Source: PSRF01 sp051000815 (GTDB taxonomy: Bacteria; Acidobacteriota; Blastocatellia; Pyrinomonadales; Pyrinomonadaceae). From it: DNA of 64,000 nucleotides. A model generated the notes under the pieces. The model was not told the origin of the DNA and did not search any database. It was given only the letters and a program-made list of their open reading frames with translations. The DNA lies in NCBI GenBank assembly GCA_051000815.1, contig JBPCNX010000029.1:62001-126000 (forward strand). The letters run 5' to 3'. Shown here one piece after another: positions 54,586 through 62,717 of this stretch; position 1 is the stretch's first letter; every line of letters starts with the position of its first letter. Both the position numbers and the translations under genes were made by a program.

Positions 54586-54914
54586 AGTTTATCTCCTCCG
54601 TCGTTCGGGTCGTTGGAATGACCTCGGTTGCTAGGTGGGCTATTGGGTGTCAACTCCTTCCCAGACAGGCCTTGCGGGACCGCACGAGCCTCTAAGTGAT
54701 TATGGACGTGCGAGATTGAGCGAGTCAAGATAGTCTTGCGTGATCGCAGTTTGCTTCGTCCGTGGGTGTTGCCCACGGCTATTAACTTTCACGCTTTCAG
54801 CGTGATGACTCTGGTTGCCCACCACTATCACTTGTCTCATCTATTTGACACCTTCAGGTCCGTAAGTTATATAAATTGCGCCCCGAAATTCAGTATGGAA
54901 TCGCAGCCCACCGC
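54586..54914. other. divergent intergenic region with two hairpins
   Basis: About 330 bases between the GAF-like gene and the response regulator gene. Two palindromes are visible: CCGTGGG/CCCACGG (54760-54778) and CACGCT/AGCGTG (54790-54804). The response regulator promoter occupies the 3' end. No gene is seen. Confidence 0.6.
54845..54875 (+). promoter_or_regulatory. promoter of the response regulator gene
   Basis: A perfect TTGACA (54845-54850) precedes an AT-rich TATATAAA stretch. TATATA (54868-54873) gives a 17-nt spacer and TATAAA (54870-54875) a 19-nt one. The gene starts about 40 nt later. Confidence 0.7.
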
Positions 54915-55349
54915 ATGATAGCGACAATTCTCATTGCCGACGATTACGAAGACAACCTCGAACTGCTGCGCCTCATGCTGGCCGCCGGCAACTATCAGGT
55001 GCGCGAGGCGCGCAATGGTCGCGAGTGTCTGTCGATGGCTCTGGAGGCCCCTCCGGATCTCATTATGATTGACCTGTCGATGCCGTTGTTGGATGGCTGG
55101 GGCGTGTTTCAGGAATTGCAGAATGACGAACGGACAGCCGGAATCCCGTGCGTTGCAGTTACCGCTTATGGCGATTCAGATCGCGCCCGCGCGCTTGAGT
55201 TCGGCTTCAACGCGTATATCTCCAAACCGTTTCGCGGCGCCGAACTGCTCGAAACCGTTGCGCGTTTGCTTGCCACTCGTGGTGCGGAAGCCAAACGAGT
55301 TCCTCAAGGTCTCAAGATTGCCAATTGCCAATTGCCGATTGCCGATTAA
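54915..55349 (+). CDS. single-domain CheY-like response regulator
   Basis: 144 residues from the ATG at 54915; the frame opens 13 codons earlier. ILIADDYEDN near 4-13 gives the acidic pocket, MIDLSMPLLDGWGVF near 51-65 the phospho-acceptor Asp, AVTAYGD the Thr/Ser switch and ISKPFRGAELLE the conserved Lys. No output domain follows. The last residues (about GLKIANCQLPIAD) are translated from an ATTGCCG repeat arm, which also supplies the stop codon, so the natural C-terminus may have been altered. No histidine kinase is adjacent. Confidence 0.88.
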   Translation: MIATILIADDYEDNLELLRLMLAAGNYQVREARNGRECLSMALEAPPDLIMIDLSMPLLDGWGVFQELQNDERTAGIPCVAVTAYGDSDRARALEFGFNAYISKPFRGAELLETVARLLATRGAEAKRVPQGLKIANCQLPIAD

Positions 55350-55399
55350 CCACTTACGGGACAGGATCAATTGGCAATCGGAAATCGACAATCGGCAAT
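55317..55399. repeat. ATTGCCG hairpin overlapping the response regulator 3' end
   Basis: Left arm 55317-55347, a 21-nt loop with CGGGA, right arm 55369-55399. It is a close copy of the element at 40472-40546. The left arm lies inside the coding region. Confidence 0.85.
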
Positions 55400-55407
55400 C
55401 TTGAGAC

Positions 55408-56427
55408 TTACTTTTCCGAAATCACTGCCTGCTGAATTGAAGGTGGCAGTTGATGAATCTCACTCTTTCCAAACCCGGCAGCAGTCATCATTCGCTCCAG
55501 TTCAGAAAAGGTATAGGCGTCGCCCGCCGGCGTGCTCCCCAGCATCATCACACTAAACGCCGCCGCATCCGGAGGCGAGATTCGATCTTCATTGGGAACA
55601 AATTCAAGTGTGACGGCGCGACCGCCGTCAGCGAGGGCTGCATGCACTTTGCGCAGGAGTATCTCGCACGTTGAATGATCGAAGTGGTGCAGGAAGTTGG
55701 TTAACAGAACCAGGTCATAGCCCTCGCCATAGTCCACATCAAAAGCACTGCCGGCGATCGTGCTGTAACGAGCGGCAACGCTCGCATTGCGCGCATTCTC
55801 TTTTGCTACTTCAAGCACGTTGGTCCAATCGAGCGCGACAACCTCCGCCTGGGGATTCTTTTTGGCAAAAGCAATTCCATAAAGTCCGTGACCCGCGGCA
55901 ATGTCCAGAATCTTTAACTTTTGTTTCGCTTCCGGGTCCACCAATTTCGCTATCAACTCCGCCGGCAAGGCCATCATTGGCGCCATCGCGCGCGCAAAGT
56001 CGACCCAGACAGGATGGTCCGGTGCAATCGTCCCCTCCGCGGAAGCAGCAACTCCCCCCTTGCGCACCGCAGCCGCGAAGTCTTTGAAGCCGGCTGTCAG
56101 TACGGGCGAGAGCATAAACTCGGTGGCGCCGCCCATATACGCCGGCGACTTCTTGTCCAGAAACACCGCCGAATCGGGCGTGAGCGAGTACGTTTGCCCG
56201 GTCTTGTTGAGAAAACCCATGATGCAGAGAAAATCGCACAGGATGCGAATGCCGCGTTCGGACGCGCCGCTTCGTTGCCCGATTTCATGGGCGGTAGTGT
56301 TGCCTTCGCCGACCGCAGTAAAAACTTCCAGCTCAATTGCCGCCTTTAACGCTTCTGTCCGCTGGTAGGCGTTGATGGTTTGAAATAATAACGCGGGGCT
56401 TGGCTGTTGCATTTGTGGACTCGACAT
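55408..56427 (-). CDS. SAM-dependent O-methyltransferase-like protein
   Basis: 339 residues. The N-terminal winged-helix dimerisation part (FQTINAYQRTEALKAAIELE, IGQRSGASERGIRILCDFLC) is followed by the SAM domain: ILDIAAGHGLYGIAFAKKNP, VVALDWTNVLEVA, YDLVLLTNFLHHFD and AVTLEFVPNEDRISPP. This is the acetylserotonin O-methyltransferase/hydroxyneurosporene-methyltransferase-like fold. The acceptor is unknown. It is convergent with the response regulator gene, separated by a repeat hairpin. Confidence 0.85.
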   Translation of the reverse strand: MSSPQMQQPSPALLFQTINAYQRTEALKAAIELEVFTAVGEGNTTAHEIGQRSGASERGIRILCDFLCIMGFLNKTGQTYSLTPDSAVFLDKKSPAYMGGATEFMLSPVLTAGFKDFAAAVRKGGVAASAEGTIAPDHPVWVDFARAMAPMMALPAELIAKLVDPEAKQKLKILDIAAGHGLYGIAFAKKNPQAEVVALDWTNVLEVAKENARNASVAARYSTIAGSAFDVDYGEGYDLVLLTNFLHHFDHSTCEILLRKVHAALADGGRAVTLEFVPNEDRISPPDAAAFSVMMLGSTPAGDAYTFSELERMMTAAGFGKSEIHQLPPSIQQAVISEK

Positions 56428-56449
56428 TTTGACTCTCCTTAAGAATTAT

Positions 56450-56965
56450 TCAGTAACGAAGTAGTGGAACGTTTTTCTTACACTGGAGGGCGCGGTCCCT
56501 GATCATGGGCCCATAAGTGATAGCAGTAACCATCCCCTCCTGAACCTGGAATTCCAAACCACGTGCGCGGTCGCGGTAGTAAGTGGCGCCTGAAGCTCCC
56601 GTGTACCATTTGAATCTTTCGATGTTGCGAATCCGCAGGTTCCGCAAGGGAAACTCTTTATGTAGCTGGATGCTGATATTGACGACTGTATCATGCGGGA
56701 TGCGCCAGTTTCCCCAATCCGCCGGGAGCCCCTCTTCGCAGGGACGGCGCGCATACATCACGCGGACTCGTCCTTCGTTGATTTCGTAGAGATCGATGGC
56801 GCCCTCACCGCCGATGATTGGCTTGCCCAGCAGCTTCCTCACCTCAGAACGCGTCGAGTGCAGGGGAATGATGCCGCGCCAGGATTTCGCCGTCGCGATA
56901 TTTGCAATGCCCAAAAACAGACAGCAGCAGAAAGTGAACCTGAATTTGTTCTTAACGCCAGTCAT
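56450..56965 (-). CDS. secreted hypothetical protein
   Basis: 171 residues with a signal peptide of about 26 residues (FCCCLFLGIANIATA). WRGIIPLHSTRSEVRKLLGK near 29-48 looks like the start of a small domain met in acidobacterial hypothetical proteins, somewhat SmpA/BamE-like, but I cannot name the family. Two Cys occur in the mature part. Its 5' end overlaps the GNAT gene by 14 nt, so the two are probably co-transcribed. Confidence 0.65.
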   Translation of the reverse strand: MTGVKNKFRFTFCCCLFLGIANIATAKSWRGIIPLHSTRSEVRKLLGKPIIGGEGAIDLYEINEGRVRVMYARRPCEEGLPADWGNWRIPHDTVVNISIQLHKEFPLRNLRIRNIERFKWYTGASGATYYRDRARGLEFQVQEGMVTAITYGPMIRDRALQCKKNVPLLRY

Positions 56966-57917
56966 CGATCACATAAGCACCGGGCCGGCTGTAGCCGGGC
57001 TCGTTCGGCCGGTGCATTGCCACCCCCTGCATTTCCGTTTTGAAGCCCCGCGCAAGCATCTGCTGATAGGCCTCGATGCGAGCGGTATTCACACCAGCCA
57101 TCAGCTTGGTGAGTCCGCGTCCGGCAGCGAGGGCTTCGCAGGCGTCAAGCAGGCGTGAAAAGCTTTCAGCGCTCCCGGCATCCGGTCGCACGGCGCCAAA
57201 CTTCACATGGCAGCAACCCGGCCCAGCTTCCGATCCTTCACCGCAGTGGCAGACGGCGACGCCGACCAGTTTTGAATCGTCCCAGAGCAATAGCGTATCG
57301 CCGAGATTTTCGTTGTAGACACCCAGGAGTTCGCTCTCGACTTTCATGCCCTCATAGATCTCGTTGGTCAACTCATTACAAGCCCTGAGCGCTTCCTGTC
57401 TTTCGTCCGGCGGTAACTTCGAGAAGAGTCTGGCAGAGGTCTGTTTGTCAGGCTCCACCGGCAGCGACATGATGGTCGTCAGAAATCGCGCCCAGAAGCC
57501 GAATCCTTGATAGAGCCCCACGTGTTTCTGGCTTTGCGCAAAGGTGAACAACCCATCGTGTGTTGTTCCCCATTTAGAGAACAGAGCGATGATCGGTTCC
57601 ATCAAGCGTTTGCCGATACCGCGGTCCCAGTAGTCGGGATGAATTGTCAGCGGACCGAAAAATCCCACAGTGCCGCGGTTGCTGGCGAAATTGGTGCCGA
57701 CAAGCTTGCCGTCGATTTTAGCCGCAAAGAAAGACGTCGGATCGGTTTTCCAGCGCGTCGTGATGAAATCTGCGCCGGCGGCAAACTGAGTCGGATCAGG
57801 AATCCCGATAAAAGTTCCAAAAGCGAGGCGAAAGATCTGGTCAGCCGTCGCGAGATCTTCCTCGCGTAAGAGTTCAATTAGAATGTCGGCCTGGGTCGCG
57901 TGTTGTTGTGATGACAT
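56952..57917 (-). CDS. GNAT-family N-acetyltransferase
   Basis: 321 residues, roughly two GNAT-like halves. LREEDLATADQIFRLAFGTF and LVGTNFASNRGTVGFFGPLT then IHPDYWDRGIGKRLMEP give the acetyl-CoA-binding R/Q-x-x-G-x-G/A pattern (DRGIGK) in the first half. The second half (VAVCHCGEGSEAGPGCCHVK; EALAAGRGLTKLMAGVNTAR) resembles a second, degenerate domain. Substrate is unknown. It starts downstream of a class-D repeat region and overlaps the following secreted protein gene. Confidence 0.82.
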   Translation of the reverse strand: MSSQQHATQADILIELLREEDLATADQIFRLAFGTFIGIPDPTQFAAGADFITTRWKTDPTSFFAAKIDGKLVGTNFASNRGTVGFFGPLTIHPDYWDRGIGKRLMEPIIALFSKWGTTHDGLFTFAQSQKHVGLYQGFGFWARFLTTIMSLPVEPDKQTSARLFSKLPPDERQEALRACNELTNEIYEGMKVESELLGVYNENLGDTLLLWDDSKLVGVAVCHCGEGSEAGPGCCHVKFGAVRPDAGSAESFSRLLDACEALAAGRGLTKLMAGVNTARIEAYQQMLARGFKTEMQGVAMHRPNEPGYSRPGAYVIDDWR

Positions 57918-57959
57918 TTGACGTGTTCCTTCGACTAACAGCTTTCCTCATCAGCCGTC

Positions 57960-58070
57960 TTGGGACCTGGGTCTTTCATCTTTGGTCCTTGGTTTGGTCC
58001 CCTGGATGTTGAATACCTGGAATGCTGTCGCAAAGCAAAGAACAAAGACATAAGACCAAATACCAAATAC
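57960..58070. repeat. CCTTTGGTC / GACCAAA repeat element
   Basis: TTTGGTCCTTGGTTTGGTCC at about 57978-57997 is partly mirrored by AAAGAACAAAGACATAAGACC-type units at 58035-58065. It has the same unit as the tract at 16219-16297. It lies between the GNAT and class V aminotransferase genes. Confidence 0.6.
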
Positions 58071-59399
58071 CTACTTAGGCAGTCCCTTGCGTGCGATCGT
58101 TTCCATAAGGTCGCAGAAGCGATTCAGTTCGCCCAGCGTAGTGTAAACGTTTGGCGTGATGCGAATCCCCTGAAACTCGTCGTGAATGATTGGAGTAACG
58201 AAGATTCGATGCTGGGCGAAAAGATAACTACCAATTTCCGAAGAATTGATTCCTTCGATCTGCACATTCGCTATCGCGCACGATTGCTCCGGATCAAACG
58301 AAGTATGGAATCGCACCTTCGGCACATCTTTGAGGCGGTTCATCCAATAGCGCGAGAGATAGCGCAGCCGCGCTTCCTTGCGTTTGCCGCCAATGCCGTT
58401 GTGAAAGAGCATCGCCTCGCCGATGGCTAAACGCGGCGCTGCTGAATGAGTGCCGATCTCTTCAAACTTGCGGATGTCGGAAGAATTCTTTTCTTCCGCG
58501 GCCATCAACGGCCAAAGTTTCGCTATCTTGTCGCGCTTTACATACAGCAAGCCTGAGCCTTTTGGCGCGAAGAGCCACTTGTGCAGGCTCGTTCCGAAGT
58601 AGTCGCAGCCGAGATCTTTCTGTTGAAAATCAAACTGGGCAAACGAATGCGCGCCATCGACGATCGTCTCGATTCCTCGCGTACGGGCCATTTCGCAGAC
58701 TGCTTTCACCGGCGTGATCTGTCCCGTGATGTTTACCTGATGCGAGATCAGGATGAGCCGCGTTCGACTGGTTATGCCGCGCTCAAACGCTGCCGTGATC
58801 TCGTTCAGGTTTTGCGGCGGGATTGGAATCTTGATTAATTTTAGCGTCAGGCCTTCCCGTTTTTCGCGTTGACGCAAAGTGGTCAGCATCCGCGGGTAGT
58901 CTTGAGTGGTTGTCAGAATTTCGTCGCCGCGTTTGAAGTCCAGGCCCATCAGGAGGATCTCCAGAGCCTCTGATGCGCCACGAGTGATGGCTATTTCTTC
59001 GCGATCGCAGCCAAAGATCTCGGCCAAACCTGTGCGGATCGTTTCCGACTGCGGCTCCAGAATCTGCCACATGGTGTAAGCGGTCGCGTCTTCCTGTTGC
59101 CAGATGTAGCGCACGAGCGCTTCGGTAACGATACGGGGGCTGGGAGAAACGCCGCCGTTGTTCAGATTCACGATCCCGCGAGTAACGCTGAAAGCATTTT
59201 GAATCACTGACCAGTAGTCTTCATCCATCGCGGCTTGTTGCGGCGTTAGATGCGCGACGCTGTTGCCGGCGGCCTGCACCTCTTTCAACAGCGAAGCAAC
59301 GAGCGGTGACGACAAGGCGGCAAGACCGAGCCCCTTGCCGGCCAGGGAAAGGAAGTCGCGGCGCGGAAAACACGAACGCGAACCTACTAAGTTAGTCAT
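58071..59399 (-). CDS. class V aminotransferase-like PLP protein with Tat-type signal
   Basis: 442 residues from the ATG at 59399 with AGGAAAC just upstream. The N-terminus holds a twin-arginine-like signal (FPRRDFLSLAGKGLGLAAL). The PLP core has YWSVIQNAFSVTRGIVNLNN, ITRGASEALEILLMG, VDGAHSFAQFDF, and the PLP-lysine block FGTSLHKWLFAPKGSGLLYV. It is most like isopenicillin-N-epimerase/cysteine-desulfurase-related class V enzymes exported by Tat. Export of a folded cofactor enzyme is the reason for a Tat signal. Substrate is unknown. Confidence 0.85.
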   Translation of the reverse strand: MTNLVGSRSCFPRRDFLSLAGKGLGLAALSSPLVASLLKEVQAAGNSVAHLTPQQAAMDEDYWSVIQNAFSVTRGIVNLNNGGVSPSPRIVTEALVRYIWQQEDATAYTMWQILEPQSETIRTGLAEIFGCDREEIAITRGASEALEILLMGLDFKRGDEILTTTQDYPRMLTTLRQREKREGLTLKLIKIPIPPQNLNEITAAFERGITSRTRLILISHQVNITGQITPVKAVCEMARTRGIETIVDGAHSFAQFDFQQKDLGCDYFGTSLHKWLFAPKGSGLLYVKRDKIAKLWPLMAAEEKNSSDIRKFEEIGTHSAAPRLAIGEAMLFHNGIGGKRKEARLRYLSRYWMNRLKDVPKVRFHTSFDPEQSCAIANVQIEGINSSEIGSYLFAQHRIFVTPIIHDEFQGIRITPNVYTTLGELNRFCDLMETIARKGLPK

Positions 59400-59453
59400 T
59401 GAGGTTTCCTCATTGTGACAATCCAAGTCTCATTGGGGGGCGCGCTCTTACTG

Positions 59454-59562
59454 GGATCGCGGGCGTCTCGCCCGCACGAGCGCGAAGAGAAAGTGGATTC
59501 GAGAACCGACTCTTGGAGAACTGCGCGCCTGCGGCGCGTTGCGGGCGAGACGCCCGCGATCC
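59454..59562. repeat. 109-bp element with 23-bp perfect inverted ends
   Basis: GGATCGCGGGCGTCTCGCC.. at 59454-59476 and its exact reverse complement at 59540-59562. Open frames found on both strands here are by-products. It lies between a class V aminotransferase gene and dam. Confidence 0.85.
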
Positions 59563-59643
59563 AAATAAGGGGAACTCCGAACTCCGAAAATCCAACCTGT
59601 TGATGCGTATACATCAGATCACTCATATGGTAATTAACTTTGC

Positions 59644-60483
59644 ATGGGCAGCATAGCGCCAGTCATAAAGCTCACGAAAAAACTAAGTCATCAGCCGGAA
59701 GCGGAAGCGCTCAAGCCGCCTTTGAAGTGGGCCGGGGGCAAACGCTGGTTGGTGCCATTCCTTCGACAGCATTGGCAGCGACACAGTTTCAGGCGACTGG
59801 TTGAGCCTTTTTGCGGCGGACTCTCAGTGGCTCTCAATCTCCTTCCGGACCAAGCGCTACTGAACGATGTAAATCCTCACTTAATCAACTTCTACGAGCA
59901 GGTCAAGCGTGGCCTCACAATAACCATTGAGGCCAGGTATGACGAAGCGATCTATTACAAACACAGAGAACGCTTCAACGATCTCATCAGAATCAACCAG
60001 CAAGCCGGCAACGAAGCAGCGCAGCTGTTTTACTACCTGAATCGAACCTGCTTCAACGGCCTCTGCCGCTTCAACCGAAGCGGTGCATTCAACGTTCCCT
60101 TCGGTTCTTACTCGCCCAGGCTGACGTATGCAGATAACTTTGATCAGTATCAGGCCAGGTTGCGTGATTGGAATTTCAGCAACGTTGACTTTGAGAAGTT
60201 GCGTCTCAAGCCCGACGACTTCATCTATGCCGATCCTCCTTACGACGTTGAATTCACGTCCTACAGCCAGGGAGGTTTTTCCTGGGGCGATCAGGAGCGA
60301 ACAGCGAAATGGCTGGCCAGGCATCCTGGTCCGGTAATCCTGTCAAATCAAAAGACCAAACAGATCGTCGAGCTTTATCGAGATTTCAATTACAAATTGA
60401 AGTTTCGCAAAGCACCAAGACGAATCAGCTGCACCGGCGACCGCACGGAAGCGGTTGAGGTGCTGGCGCTCAGGAATCTTTAA
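59644..60483 (+). CDS. dam: DNA adenine methyltransferase, D12 class
   Basis: 279 residues. LKWAGGKRWLVPFLRQHW near 26-43 contains motif X, RLVEPFCGGLSVALNLLP motif I, ALLNDVNPHLINFYE the following strand, and ADPPYDVEFTSYSQGG the catalytic DPPY motif IV. FYYLNRTCFNGLCRFNRSGA with NVPFG is characteristic of Dam/DpnM-type enzymes, so GATC is the likely target. No restriction endonuclease or mutH is adjacent, so it appears an orphan methylase for regulation or repair, or a remnant of a mobile unit. No strong ribosome binding site precedes the ATG. Confidence 0.9.
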   Translation: MGSIAPVIKLTKKLSHQPEAEALKPPLKWAGGKRWLVPFLRQHWQRHSFRRLVEPFCGGLSVALNLLPDQALLNDVNPHLINFYEQVKRGLTITIEARYDEAIYYKHRERFNDLIRINQQAGNEAAQLFYYLNRTCFNGLCRFNRSGAFNVPFGSYSPRLTYADNFDQYQARLRDWNFSNVDFEKLRLKPDDFIYADPPYDVEFTSYSQGGFSWGDQERTAKWLARHPGPVILSNQKTKQIVELYRDFNYKLKFRKAPRRISCTGDRTEAVEVLALRNL

Positions 60484-60485
60484 AT

Positions 60486-60606
60486 GAGTCTCAAGTCCCA
60501 AGTCCTAAGTCTCATGTCCCAGGTCCCAGATCCCAAGTCTCAAGTCCCAGGTTCCAAATAAGTTTCGGGGTTCTATCTTGAGACCTGAGACTTGAGACCT
60601 GAGACC
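60486..60606. repeat. CAAGTCTC / GAGACTTG hairpin element
   Basis: AGTCTCAAGTCCCAAGTCC-type units at 60486-60560 and GAGACCTGAGACTTGAGACC units at 60580-60606. It sits between dam and the convergent amidohydrolase gene and can form a long hairpin there. Confidence 0.8.
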
Positions 60607-60609
60607 GAG

Positions 60610-62304
60610 CTAATCAAGAGCGGTAAACACAATCTCACCGCCGATCACGGTCATCACGCAGCGCGCTTTCAAAATCTCCGGCTCGGAAATCTTCATGATG
60701 TCGGCGGAGAAGATCGTCAAGTCGGCCAGCTTTCCTACTTCTATCGAACCGCGCAGCTTCTCTTCAAAGGCTGCGTAAGCCGGCCAGATCGTAAACATCT
60801 TCAAAGCCTGCTCCCTCGTTACCGCTTCTTCTGGGTGCCAACCCGCTCCGCTGAATCCCTTTTGATCTTTGCGCGCCACGGCCGCGTAGAATTCAATCAA
60901 AGGCTCGCCGCGTTCCACCGGCGCGTCGGAACCTCCGGAAATTATCGCACCGGATTTAATAAGGCTCTGCCACGCATAAGCGCCAGCCAGGCGCTGAAGC
61001 CCGAGGCGGCTCGGAGCAAAGTGCAGATCGCCAATCGCGTGGGATGGCTGCATCGAAGGAATCACGCCGAGTTTTGCAAAGCGCGGTATATCAGCAGGGT
61101 TAACGATCTGCGAGTGTTCGATACGCCAGCGCGGATCTGCAACTTTGCGTTGCGCACGCGGCACGGCTTTCAAAGCCTTCTCGTATTCGTCGAGCGTGAA
61201 GCGGTTCGCATAGTCTCCAATCGCGTGGGTCTCGACCTGCACGCCTCTGCGCTGTGCTTCAACCAACATCGGCGCAAATTCTTCCTGCTTGACGGTGAGG
61301 AACCCTGACGTATCGGGCTTATCCGCATATGGCGCGAGCAACGCGGCCCCGCGCGAACCGAGCGCGCCATCGGAAACGACCTTGATCGTGCGGAAGGTAA
61401 AACGATGATCGAACGCGCCGATAATGGGACCTTCTGTCAGCAGCCGGGCGGAATTCTGTGAAGGGCCATGAACTGCCTTGTAAATACGCAGCTTGATCTT
61501 GCCTTCGGTGTAGAGTTTCTTGAAGAGCTCTACTTCCGGATAAGACCCACCCGCGTCCTGGACCTGCGTCCAGCCGAGTTCGATGTTTCGTTTGACGCCG
61601 AGCAGAACCGCGCGTTCCGCTTCCGCGGCGGTTGTGTCGGGGATGTGAGTTCGTAGCAAAGCCTGGGCCGCATCCAGCAGCATGCCGTTTGGTTCACCGT
61701 TGGCATCTTTGGAAATCTCGCCGCCAAAAGGGCTGGCTGTCGTTTTATCCACACCCGAAAGCTTTAAAGCGGCACTGTTAGCAACCGCTCCATGTCCGTC
61801 AGCGCGGGTAAGGAAAACCGGATTGTCAGGCGCAACCTTGTCGAGATCGGAACGGGTGGGAAAGGCGGGCGGCTGCCAGAACGTCTCGATCCAGCCGCGT
61901 CCGGTAATCCAATCGCCCGGCTTCGCCTGATCGACTTGCGTTTTTACTTTCGCGAGAAAATCGGCAAGGCTGGTGGTGCCCTCGAGATTGAGCGTCATCT
62001 CGCGAAAGCCGACTCCGGCGAGATGCTGATGCGCATCCGTCAGGCCCGGTAAGATTGTCCGGCCCTTGAGATCAACAACGCGAGTTTCCTTGCCAACGTG
62101 CGCGCGAGCCGCGGCATTACTGCCGACAAAGACAATGCGATCGCCTTTAATCGCGATCGCTTCCGCCTGAGGTTGGCGGTCGTTGACCGTATACACGCTG
62201 CCATTGATGAAAACCAGATCGGCGGGCGCCGCCCGGGATTGCGGAGAGAGCAGTGCGCCCAGGTTGAGCAGGATGATACTCAATACAATGAAAAACGTTT
62301 TCAT
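60610..62304 (-). CDS. secreted amidohydrolase, YtcJ-like
   Basis: 564 residues with a signal peptide ending LSPQSRAAP and AAGGAAAC as ribosome binding site. DLVFINGSVYTVNDRQPQAE opens the composite beta-domain. LPGLTDAHQHLAG near 76-88 supplies the first metal His pair, ETHAIGDYANR and RIEHSQIVNPADI further His, and GSDAPVERGEPL the terminal Asp. This is the YtcJ/N-substituted-formamide deformylase-like branch. The substrate is unknown; export suggests nutrient scavenging. Confidence 0.87.
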   Translation of the reverse strand: MKTFFIVLSIILLNLGALLSPQSRAAPADLVFINGSVYTVNDRQPQAEAIAIKGDRIVFVGSNAAARAHVGKETRVVDLKGRTILPGLTDAHQHLAGVGFREMTLNLEGTTSLADFLAKVKTQVDQAKPGDWITGRGWIETFWQPPAFPTRSDLDKVAPDNPVFLTRADGHGAVANSAALKLSGVDKTTASPFGGEISKDANGEPNGMLLDAAQALLRTHIPDTTAAEAERAVLLGVKRNIELGWTQVQDAGGSYPEVELFKKLYTEGKIKLRIYKAVHGPSQNSARLLTEGPIIGAFDHRFTFRTIKVVSDGALGSRGAALLAPYADKPDTSGFLTVKQEEFAPMLVEAQRRGVQVETHAIGDYANRFTLDEYEKALKAVPRAQRKVADPRWRIEHSQIVNPADIPRFAKLGVIPSMQPSHAIGDLHFAPSRLGLQRLAGAYAWQSLIKSGAIISGGSDAPVERGEPLIEFYAAVARKDQKGFSGAGWHPEEAVTREQALKMFTIWPAYAAFEEKLRGSIEVGKLADLTIFSADIMKISEPEILKARCVMTVIGGEIVFTALD

Positions 62305-62717
62305 GCTGTTTCCTTCGGTTTAGAAAGTGCGGAGTTACTTATGTGCCGAGTTATATCACAGGCTGCAGGATTTCCAATTTCCGATTGCCGATAGGAACTC
62401 TGATTCACATGGGGCTTAAGCTCGGTGACTCACACGCACACTAATAATCAATGGAACCGTTTCAACGAGTATTGGGTCAGTTTGGCAATGAGGTCAGTAC
62501 CACCACGCGGTAGCGGGTGGCCGGTGTGCTGGCACTCAGGCCTCGCGTGGTAATGATTTAATCATGAAACCCGGGCGCGATGCCGCAAGGATTGTGTGCG
62601 GTGTGAATGAGAACACTAAGCAATGAGAGTGAACCGCAAAGATTTAGTGATCAACTGCATCCAGGGATACAATTGCATCACCCAAAAGCATCGCCATACA
62701 TCGAGGTCCAACAGCTA
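62305..62717. other. divergent intergenic region with repeat fragments
   Basis: About 410 bases. Seen here: a short class-A fragment (TTTCCGATTGCCGATAGG, near 62376-62393) and one solo arm of the GAGGTCAGTACCACC element (62490-62520). The dienelactone hydrolase frame is open from 62607 but its conserved sequence begins at 62718. No other gene is visible. Confidence 0.6.
62490..62520. repeat. solo arm of the GAGGTCAGTACCACC element
   Basis: Thirty-one nucleotides matching the arms at 40433-40463 and 40554-40584 nearly completely, here without a partner arm nearby. This shows the element is dispersed. Confidence 0.75.

Noticed and set aside
59399..59656. Four overlapping frames between the aminotransferase and dam genes
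   Set aside because: All are translations of the palindromic element at 59454-59562.
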